A stretch of DNA of 64,000 nucleotides from Fibrobacter sp. UWT2 (GCF_900142545.1 NZ_FRBF01000011.1:50781-114780), one strand, 5' to 3'. Counted from the first letter of the stretch, positions 52,796 through 62,336 are shown. Program-made: numbers and translations. The notes: generated from the sequence alone by a model not told the origin.

Positions 52796-53692
52796 ATGAA
52801 GTTCCGTTTGTTTGCAACATTGCTTATTGTCTTTTCTCTAGTAGCTTGCACGGCTACGGGGGATTCCGTAGAGGATTCGCCTTCTGATTTGGATGGTGGT
52901 TCTGATGGCGGTAATTCCGGCAATAAGAATTCTGGCAACAAGGAAAATTCTAGTTCTTCGTCTGAAGACCCTCAAGAAAATGAAGACTTGTCTGATTTGG
53001 TAGAAATGGCGAATATCCCGGCCATGAGTTTTATCCGCGGCGAGGCGACATTTACGGTGAGCAGCTATTCCATAAGCGTGACCGAAGTGACCCAGGGCTT
53101 GTACCGTAAGGTGATGGGTTCTGTGGCTAAAGATGATTCTTTAGGCGATGATTACCCGATTTTTAACGTGAGCTGGTACGATGCGGTTTTGTTCTGCAAC
53201 GCCCTTTCTAAAAAGGTAGGACTAGATACGGCTTATGTGTACGAGTCTATTGTCGGCGGTGTGGAGCTGAACAAGTTGTCTATCGATTATGCCGCCAAGT
53301 CGGTGCGACTTCCGACGGAAATGGAATGGGAAGTTGCCGCTCGTGCCGGAACGCTGACCACCTATTATTGGGATACCGATGTGGCCTCCAAGTATGCGTA
53401 TTATGCACAAAGTAAAGGCCCCGTGGCAGTGGGCGGATTCATTCCCAACGCCGCAGGCCTTTACGATATGGCGGGAAACGTGGCCGAATGGGTGAACGAC
53501 TGGTACTACGCTTACCCGACGGTGTCGCAGGAAAACTATGCGGGCCCTGCCGAGGGGGACTACAAGGTGATTCGTGGCGGGGGATGGTCCGACAAGGCTC
53601 CGGCGCTGGCCTCGGGAGAACGCGATAAGAAAGCCCCTAAGCACCATAGCCAGACAATTGGCTTTAGAATTGTCTATTCTGAAGGCATTTAA
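52796..53692 (+). CDS. FGE/SUMF1-like lipoprotein
   Basis: 298 residues. The lipobox SLVACT lipidates Cys18; a Ser/Asn/Gly/Glu linker follows. Residues ~75-298 form a formylglycine-generating-enzyme-type domain: VTEVTQGLYRKVMG, FNVSWYDAVLFCNALSKK, RLPTEMEWEVAARAG, NAAGLYDMAGNVAEWVNDWY, VIRGGGW, IGFRIVY. No active-site Cys pair of true FGE is seen in the usual place. Lipoproteins of this fold (GldJ/GldK type) are T9SS components, so that is possible, but the fold is widespread. It starts 1 base after the preceding stop. Confidence 0.82.
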   Translation: MKFRLFATLLIVFSLVACTATGDSVEDSPSDLDGGSDGGNSGNKNSGNKENSSSSSEDPQENEDLSDLVEMANIPAMSFIRGEATFTVSSYSISVTEVTQGLYRKVMGSVAKDDSLGDDYPIFNVSWYDAVLFCNALSKKVGLDTAYVYESIVGGVELNKLSIDYAAKSVRLPTEMEWEVAARAGTLTTYYWDTDVASKYAYYAQSKGPVAVGGFIPNAAGLYDMAGNVAEWVNDWYYAYPTVSQENYAGPAEGDYKVIRGGGWSDKAPALASGERDKKAPKHHSQTIGFRIVYSEGI

Positions 53693-53713
53693 TATAAACT
53701 CTTTTGTTTTTGC

Positions 53714-53719
53714 TACATT
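53714..53719 (+). promoter_or_regulatory. -10 box, probably leaderless NlpE-like mRNA
   Basis: TACATT ends 7 bases before the ATG at 53727, as at folE and lpxA, and no Shine-Dalgarno is visible. Confidence 0.45.
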
Positions 53720-53726
53720 GTAAACC

Positions 53727-54272
53727 ATGAAGATGCTTAAATCTATGGTTTCCCCTGTTGCAAGAGTGGTGCTGCCGATTCTTGCTGTCTTGGCAATGAC
53801 TGCCTGCGAAGAAGATGAAAAGTCGGATCCGCTTCCGAATCTTCCGCCTATCGAAATTCCGAAAGAAGTGCCGGGACTTTATTCCGGTAGCTTGCCCTGC
53901 GATGACTGTACGAGCCGTATGGTGCGTATGACGCTGGGCGAAGACAGTACCGTAGAAGCGATCCAGCTGGTGTTGCGCGATACCATGGAGACGGATTCCC
54001 TGAAGGGTACGTACACTGTTTCCGATAGCACCATCAAGGTGACTCTTGCAGGTGACAAGGGACATTGGAATTTTAAGCGTGCCAAGTTTGGCAATTTGCA
54101 ATACATGACGGCTGCCGGTACCGTTTACGAAGACAAGGACGGCATGAAGGCTGAAATGATTCGCATTTTTAAGGTGAAGCCGAGGCCTGCTGCAAAGGAT
54201 TCCGCTAAAGAAGTGATAACGGATTCTACAGCCGCAGATACGGTGAAGAAGGAAGAACAGCCCAAGGAGTAA
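53727..54272 (+). CDS. NlpE-like lipoprotein
   Basis: 181 residues. The lipobox AMTACEE lipidates a Cys near residue 27. The mature part has the NlpE N-terminal signature YSGSLPCDDCTSRMVRMTL (Cys-x-x-Cys), then GTYTVSDSTIKVTL. NlpE senses envelope stress and copper in enteric bacteria; here only the N-terminal domain is kept, followed by a charged Lys/Glu/Ala tail. The response regulator starts 3 bases after its stop, with AAGGAG inside the end of this gene. Confidence 0.8.
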   Translation: MKMLKSMVSPVARVVLPILAVLAMTACEEDEKSDPLPNLPPIEIPKEVPGLYSGSLPCDDCTSRMVRMTLGEDSTVEAIQLVLRDTMETDSLKGTYTVSDSTIKVTLAGDKGHWNFKRAKFGNLQYMTAAGTVYEDKDGMKAEMIRIFKVKPRPAAKDSAKEVITDSTAADTVKKEEQPKE

Positions 54273-54275
54273 CTT

Positions 54276-55043
54276 ATGCAGTGTACAGCACTTGTCATTG
54301 ACGACGAACCGCTTGCCCGCAAGCGCATGATTTCGCTTTTGGAACCTTATTCTTCTGAGATTGAAATTTTAGGCGAAGCAGGTTCTGGCGCCCAGGCGGT
54401 CAAGATGATTCATGAGATGATTCCTGACGTGGTGTTTCTGGATATCCAGATGCCGGACATGGATGCTTTCGAAGTGCTGCATTCCTTGCAGGGTGACGAT
54501 GTTCCCCTGGTGATTTTTACCACGGCCTTCGACAACTTTGCGCTCAAGGCCTTCGAAGAAAACACGGTGGATTACCTTTTGAAGCCGGTGGCTCCTGAAC
54601 GTTTGGCTGCCGCTATTGAAAAGCTGCGCAAGGCAATTCCGCAGGTCGACGACACGACGATTCCTGCCGACTTGAACTGGGAAAAGCTGCGTAACCTGGT
54701 GGATATGAGCGGTCTCTACTTGCAGCGTTTGCAGGTGAAAGTGGGTGATCGTATCGTGTTCGTGAACATTGACGAAGTGATTCGTTTCCATAGCGAAGAA
54801 AAGTACACGACCGTCTACACCGTGAACGGACAGTACGTGATTGACACGCCGCTGGTGGAACTGGAAAAGAAACTGGACCCGAAGCATTTTACCCGCGTTC
54901 ACCGTTCCCATATCGTGGCGATTGACTACATTGCCGAATGCCGTAAAGGCGACGCTGGCCGTATGGTGATGGTGCTTCGCGACAAGGCCGCCACCCAGTT
55001 GGTGGTTAGCCGTTCCTTGGTCAAGAAGATTAGAACGCTTTAA
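54276..55043 (+). CDS. LytTR-type response regulator
   Basis: 255 residues. A receiver domain (TALVIDDEPLARKRM, phospho-acceptor Asp in VVFLDIQMPDMDA, Lys in YLLKPVAPE) is followed by a LytTR DNA-binding domain (LQVKVGDRIVFVNIDEVIRFHSEEKYTTVYT, then FTRVHRSHIVAID). The cognate histidine kinase is not in the window, so its signal is unknown. It lies next to the NlpE-like lipoprotein, which might be an envelope stress sensor acting with it; this is speculative. Confidence 0.95.
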   Translation: MQCTALVIDDEPLARKRMISLLEPYSSEIEILGEAGSGAQAVKMIHEMIPDVVFLDIQMPDMDAFEVLHSLQGDDVPLVIFTTAFDNFALKAFEENTVDYLLKPVAPERLAAAIEKLRKAIPQVDDTTIPADLNWEKLRNLVDMSGLYLQRLQVKVGDRIVFVNIDEVIRFHSEEKYTTVYTVNGQYVIDTPLVELEKKLDPKHFTRVHRSHIVAIDYIAECRKGDAGRMVMVLRDKAATQLVVSRSLVKKIRTL

Positions 55044-55117
55044 AATTTGATAAAAGTTGTGGATGGGGCAATTTTTCTAAATTGCTTCTATAATTCTAGT
55101 CTTTAACGTTGAATTTT

Positions 55118-56521
55118 ATGGAAAAAGATAAACAGCCGTTTTCGGCGAAGAAATTTTTGAAGGGCCTGCTCCGGGAAATCATCGTCCCGGTGGCGCTTGC
55201 GTTGATTGTAATCCAGTATGTGATTCAGGCTTTCCAGATTCCTAGCGGGTCTATGGAAGATACTTTGCATACGGGTGATTTTTTGCTGGGCCTCAAGTTC
55301 ACTTATGGTTCGCCCATTCCGTTCAGCAACCAGAAGTTCCCCGGCTATGCATACCCTGCCAAGGGCGACGTGGTGATTTTCCGCTACCCGGGCGAGCCGG
55401 AATATCCTGATGGCAATCCGCAGCGTTATACGCACTTGTTTAACGCGCTCATGTTCGGCAACCTTTATTGGGACCATCAGCCCGGTGCCGGTCAACCGCA
55501 CCTGATTCACTACGCCGATGGCCCGAAGGATTACATCAAGCGTTGTGTTGCGGTGAGTGGCGATACGGTTGCTGTTCACAAGGGCCGTCTCTTTGTGAAT
55601 GGAGAAATGCAGATCTCTTTGCCGGGTCGTGGCAAGTATACGGCTTCGGCCCGAACCTTCTCTCCCCGCGATGAACGCGAAGAGTTTGTGGTGCCGTCCG
55701 TGGGTGATTCTTTTACGGTAAGCGAAATGTCGCTGGAAAAGCTGTGGTGGCTGCGCTCCCTGGTAGCTCAGGAAAATCCTGACGAAACGGTGACGCTGGA
55801 TATTTCGTTGTGGAAGGATTCCGTAGAAATCAACAATTATGATTTTGAAAACTTCAAGATTCCGGTTGAAAACGATCGCGGCTTAGCCTTGAATGAATTC
55901 TTTAGCAGGAACCGTATGGTGCTGCAGCAACGCCTTACCCAAGGCGATACGATTTCGGGCGTGATGTCGTTCAACTACTTTAAGGAACTGGCCCGTATGG
56001 CGTACTTGCCGATGATTGACCCGAATGTTCAGGGTGGATTCATGCGTCCGGTAAGCTACATGGCGTTTGAAGGCTCATTGCTGCGAGACCTTGAAGGCAA
56101 CGTAGCTTTGCTGAACAAAGCTGAAGAAGACAATGCCGGAACCGTGGAACTTGTAGATGTTGACGCTCCGCAAGACGGAGCAAAGACCGTGGAAGGTGTT
56201 GCAGGCGATACCCTTGATGCTCCTGCAAAGTCCAAGTTTGAAATCCGCCGTCAGCTGCTCGTAGGTGGCAAGCCTATTGAAAGCTATGTGGTCAAGACGC
56301 CCCAGTTCTTTATGATGGGCGATAACCGCGACAATTCCGCCGACAGCCGCTATTGGGGCTTTGTTTCGCTCCGCAATATCCGTGCGAAGGCGTTCGTGAT
56401 TTATTTCTCGTTTGAAAACGATGATGAAGCCTTTGCCCTCAAGAATCCGTTTACGTGGTGGAGACTCCCGTTCCGCATTCGTTGGGGACGCCTCGGCAAG
56501 ATTATCCAGATGATTGATTGA
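55118..56521 (+). CDS. lepB: Signal peptidase I
   Basis: 467 residues. An N-terminal helix (IVPVALALIVIQYVIQAF) precedes the catalytic Ser45 in IPSGSMEDTL. Box C-D parts are GDVVIFRYP, DYIKRCVAVSGD (with the general-base Lys), and the GDNRDNSADSRYWG signature. The family is 200-350 residues; this protein has an insertion of over 200 residues between DYIKR and GDNRDNS. It cleaves signal peptides at the outer face of the inner membrane. An upstream TTG at 55109 adds 3 residues; the ATG is preferred. The following lipoprotein overlaps its stop (TGATG). Confidence 0.95.
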   Translation: MEKDKQPFSAKKFLKGLLREIIVPVALALIVIQYVIQAFQIPSGSMEDTLHTGDFLLGLKFTYGSPIPFSNQKFPGYAYPAKGDVVIFRYPGEPEYPDGNPQRYTHLFNALMFGNLYWDHQPGAGQPHLIHYADGPKDYIKRCVAVSGDTVAVHKGRLFVNGEMQISLPGRGKYTASARTFSPRDEREEFVVPSVGDSFTVSEMSLEKLWWLRSLVAQENPDETVTLDISLWKDSVEINNYDFENFKIPVENDRGLALNEFFSRNRMVLQQRLTQGDTISGVMSFNYFKELARMAYLPMIDPNVQGGFMRPVSYMAFEGSLLRDLEGNVALLNKAEEDNAGTVELVDVDAPQDGAKTVEGVAGDTLDAPAKSKFEIRRQLLVGGKPIESYVVKTPQFFMMGDNRDNSADSRYWGFVSLRNIRAKAFVIYFSFENDDEAFALKNPFTWWRLPFRIRWGRLGKIIQMID

Positions 56522-58302
56522 TGAAGTTTTCGTTGTTGAAATATGGTGCCGTTGTTGCTGGCTTGGTGTCGGCTCTGTTGGTGGCCTGCGCCACCCAGGT
56601 GGCGCCTAGTGGCGGCCCTGAAGACAAGCTGCCGCCGCGTGTAGCGGGCGTTTACCCTGCGCCGTATACAACGAACCATCCGAACGAACTCATGGTGAAG
56701 CTGGAATTCGACGAGTGGATTAATGCGTCGATTCCTCGCAGTGCAGTTTCGATTTCGCCACCTATCGACAAGAAATTGCGTTTTGAAGTGAGTGGTAAAA
56801 CGCTCGTGCTTTCGTCGCGGGCGGTACTTGATACGGGTACTACTTACACGATTACTTTTGCCGGTGGTATCAAGGACTTGCACGGCAACGCCTTGGCGAA
56901 GCCTTTCCAGGTGGTGTTCTCGACGGGTGCGATTATCGATTCGCTGACGGTTTCTGGCCGCGTGCTGGTGAACCAGGCGATGGCCCGCAAAAAGGAATAC
57001 CCGAGTATCGGCCTGTTTTTGCTGGGCGAAGATCGAGCCTCTAAGCATTACCTTGAAAAGTATCGCGACACCACGACTAAGGAAATCAGCAAGGAACCGC
57101 AGCTGCTGAAGGAGCCTCCGCTGTACGTGACTCGCGCCGACAGTGCTGGCCACTTTACGCTTACGGGCCTTAAGGCGGGGCATTATCGCGTGGTCGCCTT
57201 TGTAGATGGTAACGGAAACCAGAAAATTGAACTTTCCACGGAACAGGTGGGTCTCTGGACGGGCGACTTGAATCTGACTGCCGAAACGACCGATACGCTG
57301 TGGATTGCCGTCGCCGATATGGATACCACCAAGCTGGAACTGGAATCGGTGAACCAGCCTTTTGCGAATGTGTTGGAAGCTAGCTTTACCCGTGGCGTGT
57401 ATTTCGATTCTGCCTTTGCAGATACGGCCAACTGCCATTTGACTTCTCCCGAAAACAAGAAACTTTATCCGAAGCTGGTTTACTTAGGTGCAAGTTCCAG
57501 TCGTCCGCAGTTCTACTTTGATCCGGCCCCCAAGAGTGAAGTCTTGTACAAGTTCGTGTGTGACGCCGCAAAGGACTCTCTGTTCCGCCCGCTGGATACT
57601 CTGCGCAACGAAGTGGAATGGGAATGGAAGAAGATGGAAGCCGATACATTGCCGCCTAAAGTTTCTGGCGTAAAGACAAATTCCAAGGCAAAGTCGCTGT
57701 TCCCGGATGATTCCTTGATCGTGTACTTTAACAAACCGAAACTGGATTCGCTGACGGAGACTTTCTACATCGCCATCAACAAGGACACGACCCAGGTGCA
57801 AGTCAAGCAACTTGACCCGGTACGCTTTGCCGTCGAAAAGACCGCTCCTTGGCAAACCGATATGTCGGTGAATTTCTTGATGGGTTATATGGATACGACG
57901 CTGGCCGCTGCCGATAGCAACGGAAAGCGCGATACGGTAATCGAACTCAAGTACACGAAACTGCAAAAGTTTGAAACGGTAAGCAAGCTCAAGCTCGCGA
58001 AGCTGAAGGGAAGAATTCCCAATGCGAATCCGAAAACCATGGTGCGCCTGCTTTCTGCTGAAACGAATCAGTATTATCAGCAATACTGCAATGCTGACGG
58101 AAGCTTTAGCTTTGGCGACCTTGTAGAAGGCAATTACCTGATGGATTATTACTTCCCCGAAGAAGGCAAGGATTTGCCCGATGCGGGCTCTGTAGAACCG
58201 CTGCGTTACGGATCGGCTTGGCGTGCCATTAGCGATACGCTCAAGGTCAAGAACGGCGAAAATGCGTTGGATAGTTTGGTAAAAGAAATCCCTGCGCTGT
58301 AG
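56521..58302 (+). CDS. Ig-like (Big_5) lipoprotein
   Basis: 593 residues, starting on the A of the lepB stop (TGATG), so translation is coupled. The lipobox LLVACAT lipidates Cys25. An N-terminal Ig-like Big_5 domain is present (SGGPEDKLPPRVAGVYPAP, MVKLEFDEWIN, then GNALAKPFQVVFSTG). Further beta modules follow, including SPSG-like carboxypeptidase-type segments (GHFTLTGLKAGHYRVVAFVD; GSFSFGDLVEGNYLMDYYFPEEG). Lipoproteins of this type are conserved in Bacteroidota/Fibrobacterota and are of unknown function. An envelope structural role is likely, not shown. Confidence 0.82.
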   Translation: MKFSLLKYGAVVAGLVSALLVACATQVAPSGGPEDKLPPRVAGVYPAPYTTNHPNELMVKLEFDEWINASIPRSAVSISPPIDKKLRFEVSGKTLVLSSRAVLDTGTTYTITFAGGIKDLHGNALAKPFQVVFSTGAIIDSLTVSGRVLVNQAMARKKEYPSIGLFLLGEDRASKHYLEKYRDTTTKEISKEPQLLKEPPLYVTRADSAGHFTLTGLKAGHYRVVAFVDGNGNQKIELSTEQVGLWTGDLNLTAETTDTLWIAVADMDTTKLELESVNQPFANVLEASFTRGVYFDSAFADTANCHLTSPENKKLYPKLVYLGASSSRPQFYFDPAPKSEVLYKFVCDAAKDSLFRPLDTLRNEVEWEWKKMEADTLPPKVSGVKTNSKAKSLFPDDSLIVYFNKPKLDSLTETFYIAINKDTTQVQVKQLDPVRFAVEKTAPWQTDMSVNFLMGYMDTTLAAADSNGKRDTVIELKYTKLQKFETVSKLKLAKLKGRIPNANPKTMVRLLSAETNQYYQQYCNADGSFSFGDLVEGNYLMDYYFPEEGKDLPDAGSVEPLRYGSAWRAISDTLKVKNGENALDSLVKEIPAL

Positions 58303-58326
58303 CGGTCAAGTTTTACGAGGAATCAA

Positions 58327-61053
58327 ATGGAAAACAAATCATTTGTTGCAATTGACCTGGAAACAACGGGCCTCGATTTTGAAAAGGACGAAATCATCGA
58401 GGTGGCGCTGGTACGCTTTGAAAACGGCGTCGAAAGTGAATCGGTCGATTATTTGGTGAAGCCGACGAGTGTAACGCTCCGCCCCTTTATCGAAAGCCTT
58501 ACGGGCATTAGCAACGCTGACTTGGAAAATGCGGAACCCTTTGCGGCCGTGGCTCAGAAGATTTATGCGTTCATTGGCGACTTGCCGATTGTGGCGCACA
58601 ACGCCATGTTTGATTCCAAGTTCTTGAAGCAGACTTTTGCCAAGGTCGGCATTTCTTTTGAGAATCATCCGGTGTGGGATTCCCTGACGGTTTCTCGCAT
58701 TGCCTATCAGAATGTGCCGAACCATCGCCTCGATACCTTGGTGCAGGAGTTGGGCATTGAGCGGAGCCGCGCGCATCGCGCTTTACCGGATGCCATTGCG
58801 TGTGGCGAGCTGTTTGTCATGGCGCTGGACAAGATTGCAAATTCGGACCCGTGGCTTGTTGATGCCCTTGCGAAGGTGGCCAGGGGTTCGGATTGGTCGC
58901 TGCTTTGGAAGGAGTCGGAGGCTGCTTCCGAATTGCCGGCGTTCAATTTGCCGGATGTACCTCTTGAAGATGTCCCGGCGAAGGACCGCGCTCCTCGCGT
59001 AAGCGAGTTCTTTAAAGAGGGCGGCCTCCTTTCTACCAAGGTGGAAAATTACCAGTCCCGCCACAACCAGCAGGATTACGCCTCTGTCGTGGAACGCAAC
59101 ATGCACAAGGGCGGCCTCTGCGTTTTGGAAGCACCTACCGGTTCCGGCAAATCGCTAGCCTACCTGGTGTCGGCCGCCTGCAAGGCGGTGTCGGGGGAGC
59201 GCGTGGTGATAAGCACCGCGACTCGGGCATTGCAGGAACAGCTCTGGGGCAAGGATATCCCGCTGGTGGCAAGCCTGTTCGATGGCAAGTTGAAAAGCGC
59301 TGTACTCAAGGGGCGCGAAAATTACCTTTGCTTGCGCAAGTTCGAAGAAATCCTGAAGGCGCCGCAGAACCTTTTGCTTGCCGACGAGCGGGATTCTTTC
59401 ATGGCGATTATCCCTTGGGTGTATACCACTGAAACTGGCGACGTGAATGAATGCAATTCCTTTAGCCAGGGGCGCAATCGTGTACTTTGGTCCAAGTTGG
59501 CAAGTTCTGCAAAATCCTGCCTGGGCGAAAAGTGCCCTCATTACACCAAGTGCCCTGCGCTGGCCGCCAAGCGCCGCGCCATGAATTCCAACTTGGTGCT
59601 GGTGAACCATTCGTTGTTCCTGGCCGATATGGCTCTGGATTTTGCACTGCTTCCGTTGTACGAACATATCGTATTCGACGAAGCCCATAGACTTCCGCAG
59701 GTGAGTCGCCAAGCCTTTGGCCGTACCGTTTCGTTCTTTGCATTGCGCAACATTATCAAGACGCTGGTTCCTTCTAAGGGCCACGAAGTGGAAAATCGTG
59801 ACGGCCTTGTGGCTGAATTGGAAAAGCGTATCCCCGTCGAAGAAACGGAACTCCATGCAAGCTGCGTGAACTTGACGGAATCCCTTTCTGAAACGGAAAA
59901 GGCGCTGCACCGTTTCTTCATGAAGATTGGCAAGAAACTGGCCAAGCAGAAAAATGCCCGCAACGGCTTTACCTACACTTCGGGCATCATGGCCGAATAC
60001 GAAGCCGATCCGGCTACCTTTATGGACCAGGGCCTGAATGCTATTAAGCAGGCTGAAAACCTGGCGTCGTCCCTTTCTGCCGACAAGAGCCTTTCGGGAC
60101 TGCTGAGTGATATTAACGGCCGCATGACGGAACTTTCCCGCTTCTTGCAGGATTTTGAATTCGTGGTGAAGGCGGGCCGTGAAGATTGGGCCTTCTACAT
60201 GGAAGAGCCCTTCAATCCCCATACTATCAAGTTGCATGCTTCGCCTCTCGATGCTAGCGCAACTTGGAAAGAAAAATTTTATCCGTGGATCAAGTCGGCC
60301 ACGTTTACGTCGGCAACACTTTCAGTGCAAGGCGATTTGAATTACTTTGTACAGAAGATGGGGATGGATTCCCTGGACGGCAAGAAGGCGCCTTTCTTGA
60401 GAGTCTATACCGAGTCTGCCAATAAGGATGATCGTCGCTCGGTCATTCTTGCAAAGTACCTGCCCAAGCCCTCGCTGCCGGAATACAACGATGCGGTAAA
60501 TGAAACCCTTTGCGCGGTACTCCCCGAAGTCGAAGAAAATACCATGGTGCTCTTTACCAGTATTTCTGCGATGATGAAGGCGCAGACCGCCTTGGCTCCG
60601 CTCTTTGCCGAAAAGAACAAGCTGCTTCTGTGTCAGCATGTAGACGGTTCCTTGGATGGCCTCGTGGCGATGTTCCGCAAGTCCCGTGGTGCGTGCCTGC
60701 TGGGTTGCCAGAGCCTGTGGGAAGGCGTGGACTTCCCGGGTGATGCTCTCAAGCTCCTGGTGATCCCGAAGCTTCCGTTCCCGAACCCGGTAGATCCGCT
60801 AGTGGCTGGCATTAGCAACAAGATGAAGGCCGAAGGCAAGAATGCTTTCAAGGAATACTTCGTTCCTGAAGCCTACATGGAATTGCGCCAGGGACTCGGT
60901 CGCCTGATCCGTTCCGAAGAAGACTGCGGCAAGGTATTGATTCTGGACAACCGCATCGTAGTTGAACACTACGGCAAAAGCTTTGCCCGTATCTGGAACA
61001 ACAAGCAGACTGTGGTAAATTCTATCGAAGAAATCAAGGCAGCCTTGAAGTAG
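58327..61053 (+). CDS. DnaQ-like exonuclease fused to DinG-type helicase
   Basis: 908 residues. Residues 1-~170 are a DEDDh exonuclease: Asp10 and Glu12 in AIDLETTGLDF, AHNAMFDSKF, and the HRALPDA helix. The remainder is an XPD/DinG superfamily 2 helicase: Walker A LEAPTGSGKSLAY, a four-Cys iron-sulfur segment in KSCLGEKCPHYTKCP with an earlier Cys, the DEAH box HIVFDEAHRL, and the C-terminal motifs LGCQSLWEGVDFPGD and RQGLGRLIRSEED. Iron-sulfur helicases of this family unwind R-loops or damaged DNA ends; a nuclease/helicase fusion of this order is known in Bacillota. Cytoplasmic. ACGAGGA precedes the ATG. Confidence 0.93.
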   Translation: MENKSFVAIDLETTGLDFEKDEIIEVALVRFENGVESESVDYLVKPTSVTLRPFIESLTGISNADLENAEPFAAVAQKIYAFIGDLPIVAHNAMFDSKFLKQTFAKVGISFENHPVWDSLTVSRIAYQNVPNHRLDTLVQELGIERSRAHRALPDAIACGELFVMALDKIANSDPWLVDALAKVARGSDWSLLWKESEAASELPAFNLPDVPLEDVPAKDRAPRVSEFFKEGGLLSTKVENYQSRHNQQDYASVVERNMHKGGLCVLEAPTGSGKSLAYLVSAACKAVSGERVVISTATRALQEQLWGKDIPLVASLFDGKLKSAVLKGRENYLCLRKFEEILKAPQNLLLADERDSFMAIIPWVYTTETGDVNECNSFSQGRNRVLWSKLASSAKSCLGEKCPHYTKCPALAAKRRAMNSNLVLVNHSLFLADMALDFALLPLYEHIVFDEAHRLPQVSRQAFGRTVSFFALRNIIKTLVPSKGHEVENRDGLVAELEKRIPVEETELHASCVNLTESLSETEKALHRFFMKIGKKLAKQKNARNGFTYTSGIMAEYEADPATFMDQGLNAIKQAENLASSLSADKSLSGLLSDINGRMTELSRFLQDFEFVVKAGREDWAFYMEEPFNPHTIKLHASPLDASATWKEKFYPWIKSATFTSATLSVQGDLNYFVQKMGMDSLDGKKAPFLRVYTESANKDDRRSVILAKYLPKPSLPEYNDAVNETLCAVLPEVEENTMVLFTSISAMMKAQTALAPLFAEKNKLLLCQHVDGSLDGLVAMFRKSRGACLLGCQSLWEGVDFPGDALKLLVIPKLPFPNPVDPLVAGISNKMKAEGKNAFKEYFVPEAYMELRQGLGRLIRSEEDCGKVLILDNRIVVEHYGKSFARIWNNKQTVVNSIEEIKAALK

Positions 61054-61068
61054 CCTCAAATCTTTAAA

Positions 61069-62220
61069 TTAGAGATTGCCGTCGCGACGGTTATATTGCA
61101 ACTGCGTGTAGTAGCTGGTCTTTTCTTCTTGCATGGATCTTGTGATTTCGTCAATGAAATCATCCATGCTTTTAGAGGGGTCGAAACTTTGACTGCAAAT
61201 GCAAGTGGTGAGCTTGTAGGAATTGCTGAAGGTGTTGAGTTCGTTCAGGCTTGACCGGATGCGGGTAATGCACATGCTCACCGCCATTTCGTTGGTGGTG
61301 TTGATGAATGCGATAAACTCGTCACTGGAATAGCGGACGATGAGTCCCAATCCGCCGACAGCACGGTTCAGGATTTTGGTCATTTGCACAAGGACCTTGT
61401 TGCCCGTGACTCTGCCGTAGTCCTGGTTGATTTTCTTGAAACCGTTGATGTTTACGAGAATGCCTGTAACATGCAGGTCTTTCTTTTTCTTGTATTCGCG
61501 CCCCAGGATTGCCAGGTAGGCGAAGTTGTATACGTTGGTGAGCTTGTCTCTATAGACGCGTTCGCCGTGGATCGAAGAGAATACTCCCGCGATAGCGATT
61601 GCTGTACACGAAGAAATGGCGGAGATGCCGTAAAAAAGCGATTGTGCGATAGTGCCTGCGATAATCGGGGCAAAGAAAATCCAGATGGGGAAGGACTTGA
61701 GAGGACCACCCTTGTGCTTGCAGATGAAGTAGATGATAAGGCTGTCCAGCAAGAGCCCGTAATCTATAATGGTGTAGATCCAGAAGTATCTGCGGGTATA
61801 GACGTTGTTTGCAGAGACATCGAATATGATCGGAATGAAATTGTTGAGAATGACAAGTACCAACCCAAGAACGATGGCGAAACCGAGAGTGTTGCGGTGG
61901 GCTGTCGAAAATCGGTAGTTCAGGTGTTCGGCAAGGAACATGAGCCAGAAGAAACAGCTGAACATATTGGTGAGGTACAGGAGATCGTTGCCTCCGTAAA
62001 CGAATATGCGGGCAATCGTTCCGGGGCGACCGTCAGCGGTGTATGCGATGGGGTCCAGTACGCATGTGCAGAACGTGAAAAGTAACAGCAATTGGAGATA
62101 GGCGTTTTCTGAACCTTTTTCTTTAAATCGCCAAATGTTGCCTGCCAGCAAAACGCCTAGCAGGACTATGCCGAATATATTTGTAGCATAAACCGCTGTC
62201 AGTTCAAAAGTCGGTTCCAT
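61069..62220 (-). CDS. Membrane GGDEF-fold protein with degenerate active site
   Basis: 383 residues. Six or seven membrane helices (residues ~5-215, MASE-like) precede a GGDEF domain at ~222-380 (YRDKLTNVYNFAYL). The signature reads SSDEF (298-302) instead of GGDEF, and the metal-binding Asp of the DIDxFK motif is Asn (VNINGFKKINQDYG). Diguanylate cyclase activity is therefore doubtful; a regulatory or GTP/c-di-GMP-binding role is possible. No RxxD inhibitory site was found in the usual place. GGAAGGGG precedes the start. The ligand of the membrane part is unknown. Confidence 0.8.
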   Translation of the reverse strand: MEPTFELTAVYATNIFGIVLLGVLLAGNIWRFKEKGSENAYLQLLLLFTFCTCVLDPIAYTADGRPGTIARIFVYGGNDLLYLTNMFSCFFWLMFLAEHLNYRFSTAHRNTLGFAIVLGLVLVILNNFIPIIFDVSANNVYTRRYFWIYTIIDYGLLLDSLIIYFICKHKGGPLKSFPIWIFFAPIIAGTIAQSLFYGISAISSCTAIAIAGVFSSIHGERVYRDKLTNVYNFAYLAILGREYKKKKDLHVTGILVNINGFKKINQDYGRVTGNKVLVQMTKILNRAVGGLGLIVRYSSDEFIAFINTTNEMAVSMCITRIRSSLNELNTFSNSYKLTTCICSQSFDPSKSMDDFIDEITRSMQEEKTSYYTQLQYNRRDGNL

Positions 62221-62336
62221 AATTATCCCCTTCCTTAATATAATTAAAAAAATGCAAAAAGTTTATAATTTGTGTACAAAAATGGAGAAGTGGGTCTAAA
62301 TTTTTTTATAATTATGCGCAAAAAACGGAGATTTTT

